Shown: positions 44,299 through 53,125, counted from the first letter of the stretch. The stretch: DNA of 64,000 nt from Phycicoccus sonneratiae (GCF_016887965.1 NZ_JAFDVD010000026.1:1-64000), one strand, 5' to 3'. The notes: generated from the letters alone by a model not told the origin. Numbers and translations: made by a program.

Positions 44299-44556
44299 AT
44301 GACCCGACCCGACGTCATGACCGTCGACTGCCGCACGTGCCCCGTGCGCGAGCTGCACTGTGACGACTGCATGGTGCCCGTGTTCCTCTCGCTCACCGAG
44401 CCGGGCACCCGGTCCGAGACCTCCCTCGACCCCGAGGAGCGGGCGGCCGTCACCCGCCTCGTGCGGGCCGGCCTCGTCGACGCCGAGACCGCGGCCCGGG
44501 CCCGCGCCCGGCTCGAGCCGGGGGTCGCCGGGGGGAGCGGGCGCGCCGTCGGCTGA
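44299..44556 (+). CDS. Small four-cysteine protein, 85 residues
   Basis: An 85-residue protein with a compact cysteine cluster near the start, VDCRTCPVRELHCDDCMVPV (CxxC-x6-CxxC), which looks like a zinc knuckle or iron-sulfur site. The rest is an acidic segment followed by AAVTRLVRAGLVDAETAARARA, likely helical. GGAAAGGGG sits eight bases before ATG 44299. I recall similar proteins in other actinobacteria without known function. It lies 90 bases after the giant surface protein. Confidence 0.75.
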   Translation: MTRPDVMTVDCRTCPVRELHCDDCMVPVFLSLTEPGTRSETSLDPEERAAVTRLVRAGLVDAETAARARARLEPGVAGGSGRAVG

Positions 44557-44590
44557 CCCACGGTCCGCCGCCCCGCGCAGGTCGGCTCCC

Positions 44591-44596
44591 TACGAT
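44591..44596 (+). promoter_or_regulatory. -10 element TACGAT, lipoprotein peptidase gene
   Basis: Six bases before GTG 44603; it makes GTG 44597 an unlikely start. Confidence 0.6.
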
Positions 44597-44602
44597 GTGC
44601 CG

Positions 44603-45883
44603 GTGCCCGGCCGACCCCCGACCCGCCGCGGTCCGCGCGTCCGGCTCGTCGGCGCGCTGGCCGTCGGCCTCCTGCTCGCGGGCTGCACGGGCTCCGAGGG
44701 GCCCGGTGCCCCACCGGCCACGACCCGTCCCCCCACGACGGCCACCACCTCGACCCCCGACCCCTCCGCGGTGGCCTCGGCCGTCGACGCGCTCCTGAGC
44801 CGGCGCGAGGCGGCCGTCCTCGCCGGTGACGCCGCCGCCTTCACGGCCACCGTCCTCGGCCCCGCCGCCGACGACGGCCGGCGCCAGGTCGAGGGGCTGG
44901 CGGCGGCCCGGGCCCTGGGCGTCGAGCGCCTCACGCACGACGTCCTCGCTCCGGTCGACGACCCCGCGGCCGTCGAGGTCACCCTCCGCTACCGTCTCGC
45001 CGGCACCGACCGGGGCGAGCGCACGGCCCGCGTCCGCTACGCCGTCGCCGGGGTCGGCAGCGGTTGGCGGGTGGCCGCCGAGCGCCCGGTCGACGGCGAG
45101 CCCGCGCCGCCCTGGGTCGCGATGCCGGGGCTCGCCGTCCGCCGCACCGCCCACGCCGTCGTCGCGGGAACGGCCGGCGACGCGGCCCTCGACGAGGCGG
45201 CCCGCACCGTCGAGCGGGCCGTGCCGTCACTGACGCGGTCCTGGCCCGGCGCGCCCGGCCGGGTGCTCGTCCTCGTCCCCGACACCGTGGCCGAGGCGGC
45301 CGCGCTGGGCGGCGGCGTCGGCGACGGACCGGGACGCGTCGCCGCGACGACCGACGGCCCGCTCGGACCCGACGGCCGGGCGGTCGCCGACCGCGTGGTC
45401 CTCGACCCGCAGGCCCGGCGCCGGCTCACCCCCTCCGGCCGCGACGTCGTGCTCACCCACGAGCTGACCCACGTCGCGGTCCGGGCGAGCGTGCCCGGGG
45501 CGGCGCCCCCCTGGCTGGCCGAGGGGTACGCCGACCACGTGGGGTACGCCCGGGCCGACGTGCCCCGCTCGGCGCTGCTGGCGCCGCTCACGGCCGCCGT
45601 CCGCGACGGCACCGGCCCCACCCGGCTGCCGGACGCGAGCTCGCTCGACCCCGCGGTGGGTGACATCGAGGTGGGCTACCTCGCGGCGTGGCAGGCCGCC
45701 GAGCTCGTCGCCGAGCGCCACGGCGAGGCGGCGCTGCGCCGGTTGGTCCGCGCGTGCTCCGGCACCGGGTCCGTCGAGGCGACCGAACGCACCTGCGACG
45801 CCGCGATGCCCGAGGTGCTGGGCACCGACCGCGCCGGGTTCACCGGGCAGTGGCGGCAGCGGCTGGGCGCCCTCGCCGGCTGA
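44603..45883 (+). CDS. Lipoprotein zinc metallopeptidase-like (HExxH gluzincin) protein
   Basis: A 426-residue predicted lipoprotein. The signal has RRGPRVRLVGALAVGLLLAGC with the lipobox cysteine at Cys28. A Thr/Pro-rich spacer and an NTF2-like region (about 50-165) follow. The zinc site is LTHELTHVAV (His286, Glu287, His290) with a downstream glutamate in PPWLAEGYADHVGY, the pattern of gluzincin 'peptidase MA-like' enzymes. GTG 44603 lies six bases after TACGAT, which suggests a leaderless transcript; GTG 44597 is inside that spacing and less likely. Its last 44 bases overlap the converging polytopic protein gene. Confidence 0.85.
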   Translation: MPGRPPTRRGPRVRLVGALAVGLLLAGCTGSEGPGAPPATTRPPTTATTSTPDPSAVASAVDALLSRREAAVLAGDAAAFTATVLGPAADDGRRQVEGLAAARALGVERLTHDVLAPVDDPAAVEVTLRYRLAGTDRGERTARVRYAVAGVGSGWRVAAERPVDGEPAPPWVAMPGLAVRRTAHAVVAGTAGDAALDEAARTVERAVPSLTRSWPGAPGRVLVLVPDTVAEAAALGGGVGDGPGRVAATTDGPLGPDGRAVADRVVLDPQARRRLTPSGRDVVLTHELTHVAVRASVPGAAPPWLAEGYADHVGYARADVPRSALLAPLTAAVRDGTGPTRLPDASSLDPAVGDIEVGYLAAWQAAELVAERHGEAALRRLVRACSGTGSVEATERTCDAAMPEVLGTDRAGFTGQWRQRLGALAG

Positions 45884-47198
45884 CGTCGCCGGGCGGGTCG
45901 TCGTCGCCCGGGCGCAGGGCCGGCACGACGAGCGAGGCCGCGACGAGGGCGCCGGTGAGCCAGAACTGGTTGTAGAAGGCCTGCTTGTTGACGAGGTTGG
46001 CGACGGCGAGCACGAGGGCCAGCCAGCGCAGCACCTCGTCGACCGGTGGCTGCCGCCGCCACACGGCGAGGACCGCCGCTCCGACCCCGGCGACCATCGC
46101 GGCCCCGGTGACCGCGAACGGCAGGGTCACCCCGTGCTCGTTGAGGAAGTACAGGTACCAGGTGTTGGCGAACCGGATCGGGTGGAAGGTCAGCAGGGTC
46201 GTCACCGTGTCGCCGAGGAACGCCCCGGCGTCGGCGACCACCCACGGCAGGACGAGCAGCCCGGTGAGGCCCCCGGTGGCGAGCGTGCGCCGCCACCCGA
46301 AGGGCTGCCACACGAGGAGCACGGGGGCGAGCAGGGCGAGGTGCTGCTTGCTCGCGCAGGCCAGGGCGAGCGGCAGCACCGCCCACCAGGCGTGGCCGCG
46401 CCGGACCAGCGCCGCCCACCAGACGAGCAGGGCGGCGAGCACCGGCTCGGTCCAGGCCTGGTCGACCTGGGTCAGCGTGCCCGGCGCGAGGACGAGGACC
46501 GCGGCCACGGCGGCGGCCCGGGCCGTGCGCGCCCGGTCGGTGCCGGCGAGCGCCCAGAGGCCGGCGAGGAGGACGAGGGTCCAGACGAGCAGCATCCACC
46601 GGACGTCGCCGGCCACCCAGCGGCCCGGCGCCGTGAGCACCGCCATCCACGGGAGGTAGGGGAAGAAGTCCTGGACGCCGGGGGAGTCGGTCCACTGCTG
46701 GGTGTAGACGTTCTCACCGCGCGCGATGGCGTCCGCACCCTGCTGGAGCACGACCCACACGTCGATGCGCGGCGCCTTGTCACCGACGATCGTCACGGCC
46801 GCGAGCGCCGTGTGCGTCAGGGCGGCCGCCCCGAGGGCAGCGGCGGGTGCCCACCGTGTGGGGACGAGCAGCAGTGCGGCGCAGGCGATCCCACCGACCG
46901 TGGGCACGGTCAGGGCCGCCGTGAGCCAACCTCCGCGCAGGTAGGAGAAGAGGGGGACCACGAGGGTGAGGGCCACCGAGACGAGGACGACGGCCGGCGC
47001 CAGCCACCGGGGCAGCACCACCGCGGTGCGCCGCACGAGCCACCACGCGAGCAGCGCCGTGCAGGCCGTCAGGGTGAGCAGGATGGGCACGCGGAACCGG
47101 ACGACGCTCCACTGGAGCACCCCGAACCACGCGAGCCACGCGGCGCCGAGGACGAGCGCCGGGGCCGCCACCGGCCGCCCGCGGAGGGCGTCAGCCAC
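45840..47198 (-). CDS. Polytopic membrane protein, GT87 (DUF2029)-like glycosyltransferase candidate
   Basis: A 452-residue protein with about twelve hydrophobic segments. It resembles GT-C polyprenol-phosphate-dependent glycosyltransferases of family 87: an early cytoplasm/periplasm loop with GENVYTQQWTDSPGVQDFFPYLPWMAV, and WTEPVLAALLVWWAALVRRG and CASKQHLALLAPVLLVW in the middle. In mycobacteria, Rv2181 is a GT87 mannosyltransferase in the same chromosomal neighbourhood, which supports a role in lipoglycan mannosylation, but the catalytic acidic pair is not certain here. GTG 47198 overlaps the acyl-CoA synthetase stop by eight bases. Confidence 0.7.
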   Translation of the reverse strand: MADALRGRPVAAPALVLGAAWLAWFGVLQWSVVRFRVPILLTLTACTALLAWWLVRRTAVVLPRWLAPAVVLVSVALTLVVPLFSYLRGGWLTAALTVPTVGGIACAALLLVPTRWAPAAALGAAALTHTALAAVTIVGDKAPRIDVWVVLQQGADAIARGENVYTQQWTDSPGVQDFFPYLPWMAVLTAPGRWVAGDVRWMLLVWTLVLLAGLWALAGTDRARTARAAAVAAVLVLAPGTLTQVDQAWTEPVLAALLVWWAALVRRGHAWWAVLPLALACASKQHLALLAPVLLVWQPFGWRRTLATGGLTGLLVLPWVVADAGAFLGDTVTTLLTFHPIRFANTWYLYFLNEHGVTLPFAVTGAAMVAGVGAAVLAVWRRQPPVDEVLRWLALVLAVANLVNKQAFYNQFWLTGALVAASLVVPALRPGDDDPPGDVSRRGRPAAAATAR

Positions 47199-48981
47199 CG
47201 TAGAGGGCGTCGACCTCGTCGCCGAAGTCGCGCATCACGACGTTGCGCTTGAGCTTGAGCGACGGGGTGAGGTGGCCCGACTCCTCGGTGAAGTCGGCGT
47301 CGAGGATGACGAACTTGCGGATCGACTCGGCCTTGGAGACGGCGGTGTTCGCGTCGTCGACGGCCTTCTGGACCTCGGCGAGGATGCGCTCGTCGTCCTT
47401 GGCCTTCGCGAAGGGGACGCCGTCGAGGCCGTGGTTCGAGGCCCAGCCCGGGTACATCTCCTCGTCGAGGGTGACGAGGGCGGCGATGAACGGCTTGCCG
47501 TCGCCGACGACGATGCACTGGCTGATGAGCGGGTGCGCGCGCAGGCGGTCCTCGAGGACCGCAGGGGCGACGTTCTTGCCGCCGGCGGTGACGAGGATCT
47601 CCTTCTTGCGTCCGGTGATCCGCAGGTAGCCGGCGTCGTCGAGCTCGCCGATGTCACCGGTGTGGAACCAGCCGTCCTTGACCGAGTCGTGGGTGGCCTG
47701 CTCGTTGCCGCGGTAGGCCCGGAAGACGTTGACGCCCTTGATGCAGATCTCGCCGTCGTCGGCGATGCGGATGTCGACGCCGGGCAGCGGCGGGCCGACG
47801 GTGCCGATGCGCATCGCGTCGGGGAGGTTGACGGTGGCCGGCGCGGTGGTCTCGGTGAGGCCGTAGCCCTCGAGGATGGAGACGCCGATGCCGCGGAAGA
47901 AGTGGCCGAGCCGCGTGCCGAGCGGGGCCCCGCCGGAGACCGCGTACTGCACGCGGCCGCCCATCGCCTCGCGGAGCTTGGCGTAGACGAGCTTGTCGAA
48001 GACGGCGTGCCGCAGCCGGAGGCCGAGCGGCACGGCGCCGGCGTCGAGGGCCTCCGACCACGCGATGGCGGTGGCGGCCGCGCCGGCGAAGATCTTGCCC
48101 TTGCCGCCGGCCTCGGCCTTGGCCTCGGCGGAGTTGTAGACCTTCTCGAAGACGCGCGGCACCGCGAGGATGAAGGTCGGCTTGAAGGACGCGAAGTCGT
48201 CCATGAGCGTCTTGAGGTCGGAGGAGTGGCCCATCCGGACCCCGGCCGTGACGGCGAGCACCTCGATGAAGCGGGCGAAGACGTGCGCGAGCGGGAGGAA
48301 GAGCAGCGTCGAGGCGCCGTCACCCTTGACGACCGCGGCGATCTGCTCGGCGGTGTTCTCGGCGAGGGTGAGGAAGTTGCCGTGGCTCAGCTCGACCCCC
48401 TTGGGCCGACCGGTCGTGCCGGAGGTGTAGATGACCGTGGCGAGGCTGTCGCGGGTCAGCCCGTCGCGGCGGGCCGCGAGCTCGGCGTCGTCGACGTCGG
48501 CGCCGTCGCGGCTCAGGGAGTCGACGTCGCCGTGGTCGATGACCCAGGTGTGCCGCAGCCCGGGCAGGCGGTCGCGGACTCGGTCGACCGCCGCGAGGTG
48601 GCCCTCGGTCTCGACGACGATGCCGACGGCGCCGGAGTCGGAGAGGATCCACTCGACCTGGTCCGGGGAGGAGGTCTCGTAGATCGGCACGGGCACCGCC
48701 CCGGCGGCCCAGAGCGCGAAGTCGGCGAGGGTCCACTCGTACCGGGTGCGGCTCATGATGCCGACGACGTCGCCCACCCCGACGCCCGCGGCGACGAGGC
48801 CCTTGGCGAGGGCGTCGACCTCGGCGGCGAAGGTCGCGCTCGTGACGGCCGTCCAGCCGCCCCCGGAGCGGACCGAGAAGGTCACGCGTCCCGGGTCCTG
48901 CCCGGCGAGCCGGGCGGGGAGGTCACCGAGGGTGCCATCGCTCGTCGTGGGCAGGACGAGCGGCGTGGACGTCTCGTGCAC
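47191..48981 (-). CDS. Long-chain fatty-acid-CoA ligase (FadD15 type)
   Basis: A 596-residue adenylate-forming enzyme that makes acyl-CoA from long-chain fatty acids with ATP. Motifs: ATVIYTSGTTGRPKGVELSH (phosphate loop), ILEGYGLTETTAPATVN (adenine binding), DGWFHTGDIGELD and GRKKEILVTAGGKNV (hinge and catalytic lysine region). AAGGAG before GTG 48981 supports the start; the frame is open upstream but overlaps the divergent promoter. It sits next to an SRPBCC gene, as FadD15 (Rv2187) and Rv2185c do. Confidence 0.95.
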   Translation of the reverse strand: MHETSTPLVLPTTSDGTLGDLPARLAGQDPGRVTFSVRSGGGWTAVTSATFAAEVDALAKGLVAAGVGVGDVVGIMSRTRYEWTLADFALWAAGAVPVPIYETSSPDQVEWILSDSGAVGIVVETEGHLAAVDRVRDRLPGLRHTWVIDHGDVDSLSRDGADVDDAELAARRDGLTRDSLATVIYTSGTTGRPKGVELSHGNFLTLAENTAEQIAAVVKGDGASTLLFLPLAHVFARFIEVLAVTAGVRMGHSSDLKTLMDDFASFKPTFILAVPRVFEKVYNSAEAKAEAGGKGKIFAGAAATAIAWSEALDAGAVPLGLRLRHAVFDKLVYAKLREAMGGRVQYAVSGGAPLGTRLGHFFRGIGVSILEGYGLTETTAPATVNLPDAMRIGTVGPPLPGVDIRIADDGEICIKGVNVFRAYRGNEQATHDSVKDGWFHTGDIGELDDAGYLRITGRKKEILVTAGGKNVAPAVLEDRLRAHPLISQCIVVGDGKPFIAALVTLDEEMYPGWASNHGLDGVPFAKAKDDERILAEVQKAVDDANTAVSKAESIRKFVILDADFTEESGHLTPSLKLKRNVVMRDFGDEVDALYGG

Positions 48982-49041
48982 CGTCGGACTCCTTCGTGCG
49001 CGGGTGGGCAGACCCCTCAACTCTAGGCCCCGGGGGACGGG

Positions 49042-49047
49042 TAGCCT
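49042..49047 (+). promoter_or_regulatory. -10 element TAGCCT, SRPBCC-glk operon
   Basis: Eight bases before ATG 49056. Confidence 0.5.
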
Positions 49048-49055
49048 GCGGTGCC

Positions 49056-49499
49056 ATGGCCGACCGCACCCGATCCACGATCGACATCGCCGCCGCACCC
49101 GGCGAGGTCCTCGACGTCATCGCGGCGTTCGAGTCCTACCCCGAGTGGGCGGAGCAGGTGAAGGAGTGCAGCGTCCTCACCGAGGACGGCGACGGCTGGG
49201 CCGACCAGGTCGAGTTCACCCTCGACGCCGGCGCCATCAAGGACCAGTACGTCCTCGAGTACGACTGGGACGTCGCCGAGGACGGCACCGGCGTCGTGTC
49301 GTGGCACCTCGTGCGCGCCTCGCTGCTCAAGGGCCTCACCGGCAGCTACACCCTCGCCGAGGCCGGGTCCGGCACGCGGGTCAGCTACGACCTCGAGGTC
49401 GACCTGACCATCCCGATGATCGGGATGCTCAAGCGCAAGGCCGAGAAGCTCATCATCGACGCGGCGCTCAGCGAGCTGAAGAAGCGCGTCGAGGGCTGA
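49056..49499 (+). CDS. SRPBCC-family (polyketide cyclase/dehydrase-like) protein
   Basis: A 147-residue START-like lipid- or ligand-binding domain: STIDIAAAPGEVLDVIAAF, YPEWAEQVKECSV and a long C-terminal helix with KRKAEKLIIDAALSELKKRV. No catalytic residues can be assigned. TAGCCT lies eight bases before ATG 49056. Conserved beside the fadD15-type gene in actinobacteria, so a role in lipid handling is plausible but unproven. Confidence 0.9.
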   Translation: MADRTRSTIDIAAAPGEVLDVIAAFESYPEWAEQVKECSVLTEDGDGWADQVEFTLDAGAIKDQYVLEYDWDVAEDGTGVVSWHLVRASLLKGLTGSYTLAEAGSGTRVSYDLEVDLTIPMIGMLKRKAEKLIIDAALSELKKRVEG

Positions 49500-49507
49500 G
49501 CGGCACG

Positions 49508-49858
49508 ATGACGGCGGAGGGCTGGCACGACGAGGTGGGGAGCGTCGCCGAGGAGGCCGGGCGCCTCCTCGAGAGCCTGCGCCGTGGCCAGGGCGCGGGC
49601 GACGGCCCGCCCGCCGGAGGACGGGACACCGGCGGCGCCGGCCCGCGCGAGGAGCGCACGGAGCCGGGCGGCTTCTCGTGCGACGACCCCGTGTGCCAGT
49701 GGTGCCCCGTCTGCCGCACCTCGGCGTTCGTGCGCCAGCTGAGCCCCGAGACCCTGAGCGGCCTCGCCGAGCTCGCCGGTTTCGCCGCGTCGGTGCTCGG
49801 CGACCTCGCGGCGTCACGGGCCCGCCAGGACCGACCGCGGGAGGACGACGATGCCTGA
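49508..49858 (+). CDS. Conserved hypothetical protein upstream of glucokinase
   Basis: A 116-residue acidic, Gly-rich protein. The recognisable block is CDDPVCQWCPVCRTSAFVRQL: three or four cysteines that could bind zinc, followed by a helix (LSGLAELAGFAASVLGDL). It resembles small actinobacterial proteins encoded next to glkA (DUF5304-like, from memory). It begins nine bases after the SRPBCC gene and overlaps glk by eight bases, so the three genes look like one operon. Confidence 0.75.
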   Translation: MTAEGWHDEVGSVAEEAGRLLESLRRGQGAGDGPPAGGRDTGGAGPREERTEPGGFSCDDPVCQWCPVCRTSAFVRQLSPETLSGLAELAGFAASVLGDLAASRARQDRPREDDDA

Positions 49859-50876
49859 CGGCCCGCTCGCCATCGGCGTCGACATCGGGGGCACGAAGGT
49901 GGCCGCCGGGGTCGTCGACGCCTCGGGGAGCGTCCTGCACCGCACGCGGCGCGACACCCCGCACCGCTCGACGAGCCCCCGGGTGGTCGAGGACACCATC
50001 GTCTCCGCCGTCGAGGAGCTGCTCGGGCACGGTGACGAGGTCGTCGCGGTCGGCATCGGCGCCGCCGGGTTCGTCGCCGCCGACCGGGCCACCGTCGTCT
50101 TCGCCCCGCACCTGTCGTGGCGCAACGAGCCGCTGCGGGCCTCGCTCGGCGAGCGGCTCGCGCTGCCGATCTTCGTCGACAACGACGCCAACGCCGGTAT
50201 CTGGGCCGAGCACCGCTTCGGCGCGGGACGCGGCGAGAGCCACCTCGTCATGGTCAACCTCGGCACGGGCATCGGCGGCGGCATCGTCATCGACGGCCGC
50301 GTGCTGCGGGGCCGGTTCGGCATCGCGGGGGAGTTCGGCCACATGCAGGTCGTCCCCGACGGCATCCGCTGCGAGTGCGGCAACCGGGGCTGCTGGGAGC
50401 AGTACGCCTCCGGCAACGCCCTCGTGCGGGAGGCCCGGTCGCTGATGTCGGCCGGCAGCCCGGTCGTCTCCGACCTCTTCGAGCGCGTCGGTGGCGACCC
50501 CGGCGAGCTCACCGGGCCGCTCGTCACGGAGGCCGCGCGCGACGGCGACCCGCTGGCCCGCGAGCTGCTCGGCGAGATCGGGCGCTGGCTCGGTGTCGGC
50601 ATCGCGAACCTCGCCGCCGCCCTCGACCCCGGCACCTTCGTCATCGGCGGGGGGGTCAGTGCGGCCGGCGACCTCCTGCTCGAGCCCGCCCGGGTCGCCT
50701 TCCGCCGCCAGCTCACCGGTCGCGGGTACCGGCCCGAGGCGTCCATCGTCGCCGCCCAGCTCGGGAACGAGGCGGGCCTCGTCGGGGCGGCCGACCTGGC
50801 CCGGGTCGGGGCCGCCGACCTCGCGTGGGCCGAGGCCGCCGACCGGGCGGACCGCGCCGAGCACGCCGACGGCTGA
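49851..50876 (+). CDS. glk: ROK-family glucokinase
   Basis: A 341-residue ROK kinase, probably glucokinase, phosphorylating glucose with ATP or polyphosphate. The phosphate loop is IGVDIGGTKVAAGVVD. The sugar-binding and catalytic aspartate is in IFVDNDANAGIWAEHRFG. The ROK zinc signature is EFGHMQVVP with CECGNRGCWEQYASG, holding histidine and three cysteines. The position after the small cysteine-containing protein is the same as in Streptomyces glkA. ATG 49851 overlaps the previous gene. An Ala/Asp-rich tail of about 25 residues is probably unconserved. Confidence 0.93.
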   Translation: MPDGPLAIGVDIGGTKVAAGVVDASGSVLHRTRRDTPHRSTSPRVVEDTIVSAVEELLGHGDEVVAVGIGAAGFVAADRATVVFAPHLSWRNEPLRASLGERLALPIFVDNDANAGIWAEHRFGAGRGESHLVMVNLGTGIGGGIVIDGRVLRGRFGIAGEFGHMQVVPDGIRCECGNRGCWEQYASGNALVREARSLMSAGSPVVSDLFERVGGDPGELTGPLVTEAARDGDPLARELLGEIGRWLGVGIANLAAALDPGTFVIGGGVSAAGDLLLEPARVAFRRQLTGRGYRPEASIVAAQLGNEAGLVGAADLARVGAADLAWAEAADRADRAEHADG

Positions 50877-50883
50877 GGTCCCG

Positions 50884-51564
50884 GTGACCGCCGAGCGGTT
50901 CCGCGTCGCGTCGTACAACACCCGCGACTTCCTCGACGACCACCGCCTCGCCGCACGGGTCGTGCGCGCCGTCGACCCGGACGTGCTCTGCCTCCAGGAG
51001 GTGCCGCGCCGGCTCCTCGCCGGGTGGCGCACGGCCCGGTTCGCCCGGGCCTGCGGGATGCGGTGGACCGGCCGGCACCGCGGCAGCGGCGGCACGACCG
51101 TCTTCACGTCGTCGCGGGTGCGGGCCCTCGCGGCCGATCACGTGCGGCTGCCGGTGCGCTGGCCGGACCGGACCCGTGGCTACGCCGTGGTGCGGGTGGC
51201 CGTCGGGCACGCCGAGGTCACCGCGGTGTCGGTGCACCTGAGCCTGCGGCCGCCGGAGCGGGTCGCCCACACCGAGCGCATCCTGGCGCGCATCGCGGAC
51301 GCCGGCCCGCTCGTCCTCGCCGGCGACCTCAACGAGGACGACACGGGCGGCGCCTGGCGCCTCATCGACGTGCCGGACCGGCTGCACCTCGTGTCGCCGG
51401 CGACCCCGACCTTCCCGGCGGCCCGGCCGCGGCGCCGGCTCGACGTCGTCTTCGCCTCGCCCGGACTGCGGGTGCTGCCGCACCGCGAGGTGCTGCTGCC
51501 GGACACCGTGTGGGCCGCGGCCAGCGACCACCGCCCGACCTGGGTCGACCTCGAGATCCCCTGA
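50884..51564 (+). CDS. Endonuclease/exonuclease/phosphatase-fold protein
   Basis: A 226-residue EEP-superfamily hydrolase. Metal-site and catalytic motifs: SYNTRDF (Asn), VLCLQEVPRR (Glu), VSVHLSLRPP (His), LVLAGDLNEDD (Asp-x-Asn) and a final AASDHRPTWVDLEI (Asp-His). It is compact, lacks a signal peptide, and starts with GTG 50884 seven bases after glk. Nucleic acid, phospholipid or sugar-phosphate could be substrates. Confidence 0.88.
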   Translation: MTAERFRVASYNTRDFLDDHRLAARVVRAVDPDVLCLQEVPRRLLAGWRTARFARACGMRWTGRHRGSGGTTVFTSSRVRALAADHVRLPVRWPDRTRGYAVVRVAVGHAEVTAVSVHLSLRPPERVAHTERILARIADAGPLVLAGDLNEDDTGGAWRLIDVPDRLHLVSPATPTFPAARPRRRLDVVFASPGLRVLPHREVLLPDTVWAAASDHRPTWVDLEIP

Positions 51565-51594
51565 GCGACAGCCCGGTTCGCGCAGGCCCGAGCG

Positions 51595-52143
51595 TCAGAC
51601 GCGGGCGCCGTCGTCGGTGTCGTCGCGGTGCCGGGGCTGGCGCAGCACGAGGAGCGCGAAGCCGGCGAGGGAGAGGAACAGTCCCGCGAGGAACCACCGC
51701 GTGCTGTGGAACGGGCGGGCCATCGCGACGTAGACGAGGCACAGGGGCCCGGCGACGAGCCCGAGCACGGCGCCCCAGAAGTGGAGGTCCTCCTGCGGGG
51801 GCAGGTGCACGGCCGGGGGCTCAAAGTGCTCGTCGTCCTCGTCGGTGGCGGGCTTCGCGGCGTCCGCCGCCGGCGACTCGGCGACCCGCCAGGAGGAGGC
51901 GGGCACGACGATGTCGAGGGGGGAGGGGTTGACCCACGGAGGACGCGCCGCGGGGGGCTCGTCGGCGTCGTCGCCCAGGTCGGCGGCGTCGGGGTCGGCG
52001 GGCTCCGGACCGTCCTCGGCGTCGGCCTCCGGCGACGGGCCGGACGGTGCCGCGGCGGGCTTGGGGCCGTCCCACGCCGCGACGATGGACGCGAAGCGCT
52101 CGTCGACGTCGCGCTCGTCCATCTCACCGGGGCGGTCGGTCAC
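51595..52143 (-). CDS. Two-helix membrane protein with acidic disordered N-terminus
   Basis: A 182-residue protein. The first ~110 residues are Asp/Glu/Pro/Ala-rich with a conserved-looking start (ERDVDERFASIVAAWDG) and WVNPSPLDIVVPASSWR. Two membrane helices follow: HFWGAVLGLVAGPLCLVYVA and WFLAGLFLSLAGFALLVL. AGGAG lies five bases ahead of GTG 52143. Similar proteins are found before plsC-type genes in actinobacteria (recalled). Function unknown. It is divergent from the acyltransferase. Confidence 0.8.
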   Translation of the reverse strand: MTDRPGEMDERDVDERFASIVAAWDGPKPAAAPSGPSPEADAEDGPEPADPDAADLGDDADEPPAARPPWVNPSPLDIVVPASSWRVAESPAADAAKPATDEDDEHFEPPAVHLPPQEDLHFWGAVLGLVAGPLCLVYVAMARPFHSTRWFLAGLFLSLAGFALLVLRQPRHRDDTDDGARV

Positions 52144-52271
52144 GATCACTCCTCGCGGTCGGGGGCCGCGACGATCTTCGCACGTCCGGCTGGGTGCCTC
52201 CGGGTCGTGGGACGCCCCCGGTGACCTGGGGGCAACACCGCGAGGGTGCACTAGGCTTCCCGCGAGACGCG

Positions 52272-53117
52272 ATGAAGGGTGGTCCGTTGTTCTACTGGGT
52301 GCTGAAGACGGTCGTCCTCGGGCCGGTCCTCCGCCTCCTCTTCCGACCCTGGATCGAGGGTGAGGAGAACATCCCCGAGGACGGCGCCGCGATCTTCGCG
52401 AGCAACCACCTCTCGTTCTCCGACTCGATCTTCCTGCCGCTGCTCGTGCCCCGGCGGATGACCTTCCTCGCCAAGTCCGACTACTTCACCGGCGTGGGGC
52501 TCAAGGGCCGGCTCACGGCCGCGTTCTTCAAGGGCGTCGGCCAGCTGCCCATCGACCGCTCGGGCGGGCGGGCCAGCGAGGCCGCGCTCAGCTCGGGCCT
52601 GAAGGTCCTGCGCCGCGGCGAGCTGCTCGGCCTCTACCCCGAGGGCACCCGCAGCCCCGACGGCCGGCTCTACAAGGGCCGCACCGGTGTCGCCCGGATG
52701 GCCCTCGAGGCGGGCGTGCCGGTCGTCCCGGTCGCGATGATCAACACCGACAAGGCCCAGCCCACCGGCACGAAGATCCCGAAGCTCGTCCGCATCGGCG
52801 TCCGGGTCGGCGAGCCGCTCGACTTCTCCCGGTACGAGGGGATGGAGGGCGACCGCTTCGTCCTGCGCTCGGTCACCGACGAGATCATGTACGCGCTCAT
52901 GGAGCTCTCCGGCCAGGAGTACGTCGACATGTACGCGACGGCGATGAAGGACCGCATCGCCCGCGACAAGAAGAACAAGGCCAAGGAGGCCGCCGAGGCC
53001 GCCCGGCCGGGTCGGGCCGCCGACGAGCTCGAGGACGCCCTCGACGGCGAAGGCCTCGACGAGGGCGGGTCCGCCGCCGACCGGCGCGACGCCGGCCCGG
53101 AGCGGCGCGCGAGCTGA
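52272..53117 (+). CDS. 1-acyl-sn-glycerol-3-phosphate acyltransferase-family protein (PlsC)
   Basis: A 281-residue acyltransferase with the four PlsC blocks: SNHLSFSDSIFLP (HxxxxD catalytic pair), QLPIDRSGGRASE, LGLYPEGTRSPDGRLYKG and VPVVPVAMINTD. One hydrophobic helix at the N-terminus tethers it to the membrane. The last 60 residues (KKNKAKEAAEAARPGR) form a charged low-complexity tail. Corresponds in position to Rv2182c. ATG 52272 lies 15 bases after TAGGCT at 52252, so the leader is very short. Confidence 0.92.
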   Translation: MKGGPLFYWVLKTVVLGPVLRLLFRPWIEGEENIPEDGAAIFASNHLSFSDSIFLPLLVPRRMTFLAKSDYFTGVGLKGRLTAAFFKGVGQLPIDRSGGRASEAALSSGLKVLRRGELLGLYPEGTRSPDGRLYKGRTGVARMALEAGVPVVPVAMINTDKAQPTGTKIPKLVRIGVRVGEPLDFSRYEGMEGDRFVLRSVTDEIMYALMELSGQEYVDMYATAMKDRIARDKKNKAKEAAEAARPGRAADELEDALDGEGLDEGGSAADRRDAGPERRAS

Positions 53118-53125
53118 GGGGCGAC

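Noticed and set aside
37903-44358. A 2,151-codon open frame antisense to the giant surface protein
   Set aside because: It has no domain similarity and a biased Arg/Gly/Val/Asp composition. The plus strand has a ribosome site, signal anchor and Ig/Fn3 repeats.
44591-44605. GTG 44597 as the start of the lipoprotein peptidase
   Set aside because: It lies immediately after the TACGAT -10 hexamer, upstream of any plausible transcription start.
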